Assembly (NCBI GenBank): GCA_937138475.1 | Contig: CAKZPD010000034.1 | Coordinates: 156,087 to 220,086 of the forward strand | Length of the DNA stretch: 64,000 nucleotides | Source of the DNA: an uncultured Sulfitobacter sp. | Lineage (GTDB): Bacteria; Pseudomonadota; Alphaproteobacteria; Rhodobacterales; Rhodobacteraceae | Reading direction: 5' to 3' | Part shown: positions 52,423 through 60,141 of the stretch, piece after piece | How positions within the stretch are numbered: position 1 is the first letter of the stretch | Layout of the letters: each line of letters opens with the position of its first letter | Notes under the pieces: model-generated | Databases searched by the model: none | Told to the model about the DNA's origin: nothing | What the model saw: the letters and a program-made list of their open reading frames with translations, nothing else | Made by a program: the position numbers and the translations under genes

Positions 52423-53169
52423 ATGAACCCAGCAAAGAACATGACCCACTGGCAAGAACGCAGCGACCTGGCCGCCGCCTTTCGCTGGACCGCACGACTG
52501 AATATGCACGAGGGGGTGGCCAACCATTTCTCGCTGGCAATCAACGACAGCGGCACCCGGTTCTTGATGAACCCCAACCAGATGCACTTTGCCCGGATCA
52601 AGGCCAGCGATCTGATCGAGGTCGACGCCGATAACCCCGACACGCTGCAAGGCCCGAACGCGCCGGACCCCACTGCATGGGGGCTGCATGGCGGGGTCCA
52701 CCGGGGCTGCCCGCATGCGCGCTGTGTGATGCATGTTCATTCGATTTTCGCCACTGTTCTGGCGTCGCTTGCCGACAGCCGCCTGCCACCGATCGACCAA
52801 AACTGCGCCACTTTTTTCAACCGCTATGTTATCGACGACGGCTATGGCGGATTGGCGTTTGAGGACGAAGGCGATCGCTGCGCCGCGCTGCTGAATGATC
52901 CCGCCAAAAAGGTGATGATCATGGGCAATCACGGCGTGCTGATCATCGGCCAAACCGTCGCCGAAACCTTCAACAGGCTGTATTATTTCGAACGCGCCGC
53001 CGAGACCTATATCCGGGCGCTGCAAACTGGCCAGCCGCTGCGGGTGTTGCCGGACCGCATCGCCGAAAAAACGGCCCGCGAGCTGGAAACATATCCCGAA
53101 CAAGACGCCCGCCACCTGGCCGAACTGCGCGCGATCCTCGACGCCGAGGCCGCGGATTACGCAAGCTGA
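52423..53169 (+). CDS. class II aldolase/adducin family protein
   Basis: This 248-aa protein has the fold of fuculose-phosphate aldolase and relatives: VANHFSLAIND, the zinc ligands in ARCVMHVHSIFATVLAS (HxH) and the third His in MGNHGVLIIGQTVAETFNRL. The Glu before, in FEDEGDRC, and the ribose-type substrate site are only loosely matched. It is first in a run with acyl-CoA dehydrogenase, acyl-CoA synthetase and enoyl-CoA hydratase genes, which is unusual for a sugar aldolase. Substrate not known. Confidence 0.87.
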   Translation: MNPAKNMTHWQERSDLAAAFRWTARLNMHEGVANHFSLAINDSGTRFLMNPNQMHFARIKASDLIEVDADNPDTLQGPNAPDPTAWGLHGGVHRGCPHARCVMHVHSIFATVLASLADSRLPPIDQNCATFFNRYVIDDGYGGLAFEDEGDRCAALLNDPAKKVMIMGNHGVLIIGQTVAETFNRLYYFERAAETYIRALQTGQPLRVLPDRIAEKTARELETYPEQDARHLAELRAILDAEAADYAS

Positions 53170-53198
53170 ACCACACGCATTAATACAAGGATCCGTCC

Positions 53199-54359
53199 AT
53201 GCACTTTGGATTGACTGCCGAACACCAGATGATCGCCGAGACTGTGCGCAGCTTTGTCGAAAAAGAGATATACCCCCACGAAGAGCTGGTCGAACGCAGC
53301 GGAGAAGTCCCGCGTGAAATCGCCGAGGACATCAAGAAAAAGACAATAGAATTAGGATTTTATGCCTGCAATTTCCCCCAAAGCGTCGGCTGCGCCGGCC
53401 TTGGGCACCTTGAATTTGCATTGGTCGAACGCGAATTGGGGCGTGGATCTATGGCGCTCAATCACTTTTTTGGCCGGCCACAAAATATCCTTATGGCCTG
53501 CACCGGCGATCAGATCGAACGCTATTTGATGCCCGCAGTGCGCGGTGAAAAAATGGACGCGCTGGCCATGACCGAACCCGGGGCAGGATCAGATGTGCGC
53601 GGGATGAAATGCGCCGCACACCGCCAGGGCGGCGACTGGGTGGTGAATGGAACCAAGCATTTTATCTCGGGGGCAGAGCACGCCGATTTTGTCATCGTCT
53701 TCATCGCCACAGGCGAAGATGACACCCCCAAAGGGCCCAAAAAACGCATCACCGCATTCCTGGTCGACCGGAACACACCCGGCTTTACCATCCGCGACGG
53801 CTATAAATCTGTCAGCCACCGTGGATACAAGAACATGATCCTGGATTTTGACGATTGTCGTCTGCCGGACGCGCAGGTTCTGGGCCAGGTCGATGGCGGA
53901 TTTGATGTTATGAATACCTGGCTTTATGCCACCCGGATCACCGTTGCCGCCATGTCCGTGGGCCGCGCCCGCCGGGTCTTTGACTATGCGCTGGATTACG
54001 CTGCAACACGCAAGCAATTTGGCCAGCAAATCGGTAAATTCCAAGGCGTCAGCTTTCAAATCGCTGATATGATCACCGAGATCGACGCCGCCGATCTGCT
54101 GACCCTAGCAGCCGCGGATCGACTGGATCGGGGCCTGCCCGCCAATCGCGAAATCGCCTCGGCCAAGCTCTATGCATCGGAGATGCTGGCGCGCGTGACC
54201 GATGCCGCGATTCAGGTCCATGGCGGAATGGGGCTGATGGATGATTACCCCCTCGAGCGATTTTGGCGGGACGCAAGGGTCGAACGGATCTGGGACGGTA
54301 CATCTGAAATCCAAAGACACATAATCAGCCGTGATCTCCTGCGCGCGCTGGGTGCATGA
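53199..54359 (+). CDS. acyl-CoA dehydrogenase (Glu-to-Asp variant)
   Basis: This 386-aa flavoprotein has acyl-CoA dehydrogenase segments ALAMTEPGAGSDVRGMKCAA, GDWVVNGTKHFISGAEHADF, TRKQFGQQIGKFQGVSFQIA and IQVHGGMGLMDDYPLERFWR. Where the catalytic YEGT Glu usually lies, this reads WDGTSEIQRH, an Asp. It probably oxidises a CoA ester made by the synthetase encoded downstream. It follows the class II aldolase by 29 bp. Its stop codon overlaps a 39-bp inverted repeat arm. Confidence 0.9.
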   Translation: MHFGLTAEHQMIAETVRSFVEKEIYPHEELVERSGEVPREIAEDIKKKTIELGFYACNFPQSVGCAGLGHLEFALVERELGRGSMALNHFFGRPQNILMACTGDQIERYLMPAVRGEKMDALAMTEPGAGSDVRGMKCAAHRQGGDWVVNGTKHFISGAEHADFVIVFIATGEDDTPKGPKKRITAFLVDRNTPGFTIRDGYKSVSHRGYKNMILDFDDCRLPDAQVLGQVDGGFDVMNTWLYATRITVAAMSVGRARRVFDYALDYAATRKQFGQQIGKFQGVSFQIADMITEIDAADLLTLAAADRLDRGLPANREIASAKLYASEMLARVTDAAIQVHGGMGLMDDYPLERFWRDARVERIWDGTSEIQRHIISRDLLRALGA

Positions 54360-54396
54360 TTTCGCCTTCGGCGAGGATATTTGAAAACAAAAGAAG
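54358..54396 (+). repeat. inverted repeat arm, left (gene-end repeat copy 7)
   Basis: GATTTCGCCTTCGGCGAGGA, TATTTGAAAACAAAAGAAG: a 39-bp arm that starts inside the stop codon of the preceding gene and pairs with 54516-54553. Confidence 0.85.
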
Positions 54397-54473
54397 CAAC
54401 GAAATGTTAATCAGCGTCTGGCAAACTCAAGCCACGGTACAGGCGGGGACGCCGATGACCGTAACAGAAGAAG

Positions 54474-54518
54474 GCCCCTTACAGGCTATACAGTTCGTAA
54501 GGGGCTATTCCTCTTTTC
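54474..54518 (+). terminator. rho-independent terminator inside the inverted repeat
   Basis: 9-bp stem GCCCCTTAC/GTAAGGGGC (54474-54482 and 54497-54505) around a 14-nt loop, followed by TATTCCTCTTTTCTTTT. Confidence 0.8.
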
Positions 54519-54553
54519 TTTTGTTCTTAAATATCCTCGCCGAAGGCGAAATC
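54516..54553 (-). repeat. inverted repeat arm, right (gene-end repeat copy 8)
   Basis: The 38-bp right arm, reverse complement of the left arm with two mismatches (TTCTT versus TTTTC next to AAATATCC). It overlaps nothing but ends 8 bp before the next start codon. Confidence 0.85.
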
Positions 54554-54560
54554 TTCCGTC

Positions 54561-56621
54561 ATGGCCGTCAATAGTATGCGGCAGGATTTATCACGCCTGT
54601 TTCAGCCGAAAACCATCGCCGTCATTGGCGGTGGCAGCTGGTGTGAACAGATTATCGCGCAGTTACTTTCATTTGGCTTTGCCGGTGCAATTTGGGCGGT
54701 GCATCCGCGCGGCGGGTCTATACAGGGTTGCCCGGTTTTCTCATCCTGCACCGATCTTCCTGCTGCGCCTGATGCGGTATTCATCGGGGTCAACCGACAT
54801 GCCACGATTGATATCGTGAGAGACTTGGCAGCCATGGGGGCGGGCGGTGCAGTCTGCTTTGCTTCGGGTTTTGCCGAGGCAAAGACAGAAGACTCTGCCG
54901 CCCAAAGCCTGCAAGAACAATTGATAGAGGCCGCCGCGCAAATGCCCATATTGGGGCCAAACTGCTATGGGTTTATCAACGCTCTGGATGGCGTCTTGCT
55001 GTGGCCCGATCAGCACGGCTGCCGGCCGCAGGAACGCGGCGTTGCCATTCTGACGCAAAGCTCGAACATTGCCATAAATCTAACCATGCAGCAGCGCGGC
55101 CTTCCGATTGCTTTCGTCGTGACTTGCGGAAATATGGCGCAAACCAGTCAGGCTGATATCGCGCTTGCTCTGCTGGACGATCCGCGCATCACCGCCATTG
55201 GCCTGCATATTGAGGGGCTTTCGGAGGCGCGGGCCTGGGATGCCGTCGCTCGCAAAGCGGCGCGGCGCGGTATTCCTCTCATTGCGCTCAAGGTTGGCGC
55301 GTCGGAGCAAGCGCAGCTTGCGACCGTGTCGCACACGGCCTCGATGGCCGGGGGGGACACGGGCGCCGCGGCTTTGTTGCAGCGTTGCGGCATCGCGCGC
55401 CTGCATGATTTGCCAAGCTTTCTTGAAACGCTCAAGCTGTTGCATTGCGCCGGGCCACTGCCGGCATCCGCGCTGTCCTCGATCAGCTGCTCCGGCGGTG
55501 AGGCCAGCTTGGTGGCCGATCTGGCGCTCGGGCGCCGGCTCAACTTTCCGCCCTTGTCTGCTGATCAGCATCGGGATTTGGCCCAGGCATTGGGGCCCAT
55601 GGTTTCCCTTTCTAATCCATTGGATTATCACACATATATTTGGGGGGACGCCAGGAAGATGGCCGCCGCATGGGCCCCGATGGCGGCGGCGCATATCGGT
55701 CTGACCCTGATCATTGTCGATTATCCACATACGGACGCCAGCGATTGGGAAAGCGCCACGCAGGCCGCCCTCGCGGTGCGTGCGCAAACCGGACGGCCCG
55801 TGGCGGTTGTCGCAACCCTGCCAGAACTGATGCCCCCTGCCACGGCGGCCCGCCTGATGGCCGGCGGGGTCGTGCCCCTTTGCGGCCTGCTCGAAGCCCT
55901 GAACGCCGCCGAAGCTGCGGCAAACATGCCCGCCTTGCATGATCTTCCCGCCTTGCCCCCCGGCCCCGACCGCGCCACCGCCCTCCACCCCGAGGCGCAA
56001 TCAAAGGCGCTATTGGCAAACTATGGTGTTCCCGTGCCTGCCGGTGCAACCGCCACAAATCCCAAAGATCTGGCCGCCGCCGCTCAGGCGCTACACGGTC
56101 CTCTGGCGGTCAAGGCGCAAGGGCTGGCGCATAAATCCGATGCTGGTGCCGTTGCACTGGGCGTGGCGCCGCATGACATCGCCCAGACCGCCGCGAAAAT
56201 GGCGGCGAAATTGTCCGCCCCCTCCTATCTGGTCGAAGAAATGATCGACGGCGGCGTTGCGGAACTGCTGCTGGCGGTGACGCGCGATGCCGCCCATGGC
56301 TTTGTCCTGACCCTGGGCGCGGGCGGCATTCTGACGGAATTGTGGCACGACACCCAATCGCTGCTGCTTCCGGTGACACGCGAAGATCTCGCCCAGGCTT
56401 TGACCCGCTTGCGATGCTATCCCCTGCTGGTCGGGTATCGCGGCAAACCGGCGGCCTGCCTTGACGCGATCCTTGACGCCGCACTGGCCTTGCAAATGTG
56501 CGCCATTGCACATCTCGATCAGATTGAAGAGATTGAGATCAACCCGCTGATCTGCACACCGACCCGCGCAGTGGCCGCCGATGCGCTGATCATGATGACG
56601 CCGGCCCCAGAAAGGACATAA
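54561..56621 (+). CDS. ADP-forming acyl-CoA synthetase (acetate-CoA ligase family)
   Basis: This 686-aa protein has the two-part architecture of NDP-forming acyl-CoA synthetases. An N-terminal CoA-binding Rossmann domain (KTIAVIGGGSWCEQIIAQLL) is followed by the succinyl-CoA-synthetase-like region with the phospho-His in TVSHTASMAGGDTGAAALLQ. A C-terminal ATP-grasp domain is visible as LAHKSDAGAVALGV, YLVEEMIDGGVAELLLAVTR, LGAGGILTEL and EIEINPL. It couples acid and CoA to ATP cleavage. The start ATG at 54561 lies 8 bp after the repeat arm. Substrate unknown. Confidence 0.9.
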   Translation: MAVNSMRQDLSRLFQPKTIAVIGGGSWCEQIIAQLLSFGFAGAIWAVHPRGGSIQGCPVFSSCTDLPAAPDAVFIGVNRHATIDIVRDLAAMGAGGAVCFASGFAEAKTEDSAAQSLQEQLIEAAAQMPILGPNCYGFINALDGVLLWPDQHGCRPQERGVAILTQSSNIAINLTMQQRGLPIAFVVTCGNMAQTSQADIALALLDDPRITAIGLHIEGLSEARAWDAVARKAARRGIPLIALKVGASEQAQLATVSHTASMAGGDTGAAALLQRCGIARLHDLPSFLETLKLLHCAGPLPASALSSISCSGGEASLVADLALGRRLNFPPLSADQHRDLAQALGPMVSLSNPLDYHTYIWGDARKMAAAWAPMAAAHIGLTLIIVDYPHTDASDWESATQAALAVRAQTGRPVAVVATLPELMPPATAARLMAGGVVPLCGLLEALNAAEAAANMPALHDLPALPPGPDRATALHPEAQSKALLANYGVPVPAGATATNPKDLAAAAQALHGPLAVKAQGLAHKSDAGAVALGVAPHDIAQTAAKMAAKLSAPSYLVEEMIDGGVAELLLAVTRDAAHGFVLTLGAGGILTELWHDTQSLLLPVTREDLAQALTRLRCYPLLVGYRGKPAACLDAILDAALALQMCAIAHLDQIEEIEINPLICTPTRAVAADALIMMTPAPERT

Positions 56622-56624
56622 CAG

Positions 56625-57404
56625 ATGGACCCGATCAAAACCCGGCGCCAAGGCGCAATCTTGCAAGTGACGCTGGATCGCCCCAAGGCCAATGCCATTG
56701 ATCTGAAAACCTCACGCCGGATGGGCGAGGTTTTTGCAGAATTCCGCGATGATCCGGCCCTGCGTGTGGCGATTATCACTGGCGCGGGCGATAAATTCTT
56801 CTGTCCCGGCTGGGATCTCAAGGCCGCGGCCGACGGCGACGCGGTTGACGGCGATTACGGCATCGGTGGCTTTGGAGGCCTGCAAGAACTCCGCGCCCTG
56901 AACAAACCGGTGATCGCGGCGGTCAATGGCATCGCCTGCGGGGGCGGGCTCGAACTGGCTCTCAGCGCCGATCTCATCCTGGCCGCCGAACACGCCAGCT
57001 TTGCCTTGCCGGAAATCCGTTCGGGCACCGTGGCCGATGCGGCGTCGGTCAAGCTCCCCAAACGTATCCCCTATCACATCGCCATGGAATTGCTGCTCAC
57101 CGGGCGCTGGTTCGATGCCCCCGAGGCCAAAGCCTGGGGGCTGGTCAATGAAATCACCGCCCCCGATCAACTCCTTAACCGGGCTTGGGCGCTGGCCACG
57201 CTGCTGGCCTCGGGGCCGCCGCTTGTCTATGCCGCCATCAAGGAAATCGTCCGCGATGCCGAAGACGCCAAGTTCCAGGACGCGATGAACCGCATCACCG
57301 GGCGGCAACTGGAAACCGTTGACCGCCTCTACGCCTCCGAGGATCAGCTCGAAGGCGCCCGCGCTTTCGCCGAAAAACGCGACCCGGTCTGGAAGGGCCG
57401 CTAA
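56625..57404 (+). CDS. enoyl-CoA hydratase/isomerase (CaiD-like)
   Basis: This 259-aa crotonase-fold enzyme has the oxyanion-hole region NKPVIAAVNGIACGGGLELA and the active-site Glu in LPEIRSGTVADAASVKLPKR. FCPGWDLKAAADGD near the N-terminus recalls carnitinyl-CoA dehydratase (CaiD). It begins 3 bp after the synthetase stop codon and closes the aldolase/dehydrogenase/synthetase run, so it likely hydrates or dehydrates the CoA ester made there. A gene-end repeat follows 5 bp after its stop. Confidence 0.9.
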   Translation: MDPIKTRRQGAILQVTLDRPKANAIDLKTSRRMGEVFAEFRDDPALRVAIITGAGDKFFCPGWDLKAAADGDAVDGDYGIGGFGGLQELRALNKPVIAAVNGIACGGGLELALSADLILAAEHASFALPEIRSGTVADAASVKLPKRIPYHIAMELLLTGRWFDAPEAKAWGLVNEITAPDQLLNRAWALATLLASGPPLVYAAIKEIVRDAEDAKFQDAMNRITGRQLETVDRLYASEDQLEGARAFAEKRDPVWKGR

Positions 57405-57408
57405 CAGC

Positions 57409-57441
57409 CTTCTTTTGTTCTGAAATATCCCCGCCGGAGGC
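57409..57441 (-). repeat. gene-end repeat, copy 9
   Basis: 33 bp reading CTTCTTTTGTTC, TGAAATATCC, CCGCCGGAGGC, differing from copy 5 at one base, 5 bp after the enoyl-CoA hydratase stop. Confidence 0.85.
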
Positions 57442-57602
57442 ACCAACGCGTGCGGCCGGGCGGGCCCGCTGCGGCCTGCGCACCCAATCAGCGTACGCTG
57501 CACATCAAAGTTCTTCATAATTTGCCACGCTAATTGGCACCGGTGCGGTGGCCGGGGCAGGCGCGGCGCCATGTAATCATGGCAAGAAGGTTCTTTTGAA
57601 AC

Positions 57603-60140
57603 ATGCAATTATCTTTGGGGCTAAGCCTGGGAAGCGCACGCGTTAGCGCGCCGGGCGGGGCGGCGGTCACAGTGCAAATCACCGGCTTGGTGAACAACCC
57701 CCAGCATGGGCTTGCGGCGCAAACCGGGGTGGCGCTGGGCAATGACAGCGCCATGCCGGGGGGCGCAACCCAGCATTGGCAGCGCAATGGCGTTGACATT
57801 CCCGGCGCCACCGGGGCCAGCTTTACGCCGGTCATTGGCGGCGGTGTATCAGACGGCGATACAATCCGCCTGCGGATTGAAGATGGCGGCACCAGCTATT
57901 TCAGCACGGGCTATCCGGTGCGCTATGCGGTTCCGGTTGTCACGGTGCAACCGGCTTGGTCCACATCGGCGGCGGATTTGGGCGATAGCGTCACGCTGAC
58001 CCCCGGCACAGGCAGCGCCGGCGCGGTGCGCAGCATTGATTACCTGACCCTTGGCGGCGTGGATGATCTGGCCGGGCTTTCTGGCACCAGCTACAGCGCC
58101 GATGCGCTGGGCACCGTGGCCTACCGCGAGGTCTGGACCAGCAGCGGCGGCGCGGTCTATTCAGACGTCATCGGCTTTGAGGTTGAGCCGGTGCCGCCCG
58201 TGGCAGGCAGCCTGACCGCCATCAATGAAGCCGTGGGGTCCGGGCCGATCATGGTTGATCTGAGCGCCGGGTTCACCAGCACCCGGCCCCTGACCTATAC
58301 CAAATCCGTGGCCTGGGGCGGGATCAGCGGCAGCAATCTGACCATTGGCCTTGACACCGCGCGCAACGAAAGCATCACCATCACCGCGACCGATGATTAC
58401 GGCCAAAGCGCGCAGGTTGCCTTGCAAGTCACCATTGCCGAGGCCAGCAGCTTTGCCTTTACCCAGCTTGAAACCTATCAGGTGTCGGTGCCCACCGGCA
58501 CCACCCACACCAAGACCGGCTATGCCCTGGGGGCCGCAGACCCGGCGCGGGAAATCGTGCTGGCCCTGGGCGGTTATTGGCGCGGGGCGTCGGGCGTCCA
58601 GCCGCAAACCGTCACCATCACCCCGGACGGGGGCAGCGCCATTGCCCTGACGCGCATGGCAGCGGCCAGCGGCGATCACCTGTCGGTCTGGACCGCTACC
58701 GTGCCCACCGGCACCACCGGCACGATTACTGTGACCCATGAGGCATCGGTTGGAACCTATATCGTGGTGACGGGCCTGCGGGTTTTGGGCCATACCTATG
58801 CCATTGCCACCCATGCCGAGCAAAGCGCCAGCAGCGGCACCATGACCCTGGATCAGGACGTTGAGGCCGGGGACGAATTGGTTGCGGTTCTGATGCACAG
58901 CAGTTCCAGCGGCGTGGCGCTGACGGCATCGGGCTTGACCGAGGTGCTGACCAGCAATCACACCACCTATCCGCACCGGCGCCAGGCGGTCTATGCGGCC
59001 AGCATCACCGCTGATGAAACCCCGCGCGCCATGTCATTCAGCGGCGAAGCCACGGGCAATGCCACCATGTATGCCATCACCCTGGCCCTGCGCAGCGCCG
59101 GCGGCGCGGTGGTGCAGACCCCGGCGGGGGAAATTGATGTGGAAATCGGCACGCCCTTCACCATCCCGGCGGGCTATTATGGGGCGGGCACCTATACCGT
59201 GAACACGGCGGAAATGGCCGATGGGATCGAATTTATCGTGCCGGGCGAAATCACCGGCGATGTGATCCTTGGGGCAACGCTGAGCCAAAGCAACGGGGCG
59301 ATTTACGTCTATACCGGCGCGGCCCCCACCGCGACCTACAACTGGCAGGCGGATGGCGTGGATATCCCAGGGGCCACGAACCCGGCAGCGCTGGACACCA
59401 CCAGCCACGCCGGCAAGGTCATTCGCCTGCGCACCACGGCGGGCGGCGTGGACAGCTTTTCCAACACCATCACCGTGAACAGTGTGAACACGCTGGAATT
59501 CACCGAATTGGCCAGCAAGCAGATATCCATTGCGAACGGCAACGATATTGTCATCACCGATTATGACCTTGGTTTTCCCCATGCGGATCGGGAAATTCTG
59601 ATCGTGCTGGGCGGCTATTGGCGAAGCGCTGAGGGGGCGCAACCCCTTAGCGTCACCTTGACGCCAGAGGGCGGCAGCGCCATTGCCATGACCCGGATGA
59701 CCTTGGCCGGGTCCAGCGAATTGGCCGCCTATACCGCCACGGTGCCGAGCGGCACCACCGGCACATTGACCATCGCCCACGGGGCGACAAACGGGCCTTA
59801 TATCCTGTTGACCGGGGCGCGGCTGCGTGGCCACCAATACGCGGTTGCCCAGCACAGCAGCATTGCCGCTGGCAGCGGCTTGATGACGCTGGATCAAAAC
59901 GTGCTGGCTGGGGATGAGGTGCTGACACTGATGATGCACAGCAGTTCCAGCGTTGCCTTGGCGGCATCGGGGCTGGATGTGGCGCTGTTTTCAACCCATG
60001 AGGATCACCCGATCCGGCGGCAAGCGGTGGGCCGGGCCAGCATCACCGCAGATCAAAGCCCGCGCGCCATGTCCTTCACAGGCGAGACGAACGGCAATGC
60101 GGCCATGAAAGCAATCACAATTATCATTCGGGGGGCCTGA
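57603..60140 (+). CDS. large Ig-like repeat protein, function unknown
   Basis: This 845-aa protein is strand-rich, Thr/Gly/Ala-rich and lacks a signal peptide. It has two Ig-like segments (around TQHWQRNGVDIPGATGASF near residue 60 and TYNWQADGVDIPGATNPAAL near residue 580) and a duplicated unit of about 215 residues at 282-500 and 630-845 (shared GGYWR, MTLDQ, MHSSSS, HRRQAV, RAMSF). The next gene follows one base after its stop. Such proteins look like tail-fibre, adhesin or carbohydrate-binding structural proteins. I do not recognise a named family. Confidence 0.7.
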   Translation: MQLSLGLSLGSARVSAPGGAAVTVQITGLVNNPQHGLAAQTGVALGNDSAMPGGATQHWQRNGVDIPGATGASFTPVIGGGVSDGDTIRLRIEDGGTSYFSTGYPVRYAVPVVTVQPAWSTSAADLGDSVTLTPGTGSAGAVRSIDYLTLGGVDDLAGLSGTSYSADALGTVAYREVWTSSGGAVYSDVIGFEVEPVPPVAGSLTAINEAVGSGPIMVDLSAGFTSTRPLTYTKSVAWGGISGSNLTIGLDTARNESITITATDDYGQSAQVALQVTIAEASSFAFTQLETYQVSVPTGTTHTKTGYALGAADPAREIVLALGGYWRGASGVQPQTVTITPDGGSAIALTRMAAASGDHLSVWTATVPTGTTGTITVTHEASVGTYIVVTGLRVLGHTYAIATHAEQSASSGTMTLDQDVEAGDELVAVLMHSSSSGVALTASGLTEVLTSNHTTYPHRRQAVYAASITADETPRAMSFSGEATGNATMYAITLALRSAGGAVVQTPAGEIDVEIGTPFTIPAGYYGAGTYTVNTAEMADGIEFIVPGEITGDVILGATLSQSNGAIYVYTGAAPTATYNWQADGVDIPGATNPAALDTTSHAGKVIRLRTTAGGVDSFSNTITVNSVNTLEFTELASKQISIANGNDIVITDYDLGFPHADREILIVLGGYWRSAEGAQPLSVTLTPEGGSAIAMTRMTLAGSSELAAYTATVPSGTTGTLTIAHGATNGPYILLTGARLRGHQYAVAQHSSIAAGSGLMTLDQNVLAGDEVLTLMMHSSSSVALAASGLDVALFSTHEDHPIRRQAVGRASITADQSPRAMSFTGETNGNAAMKAITIIIRGA

Positions 60141-60141
60141 T

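Noticed and set aside
54356..54574. 72-codon frame through the inverted repeat
   Set aside because: It consists largely of the two repeat arms and has no plausible start signal; it is explained by the repeat.
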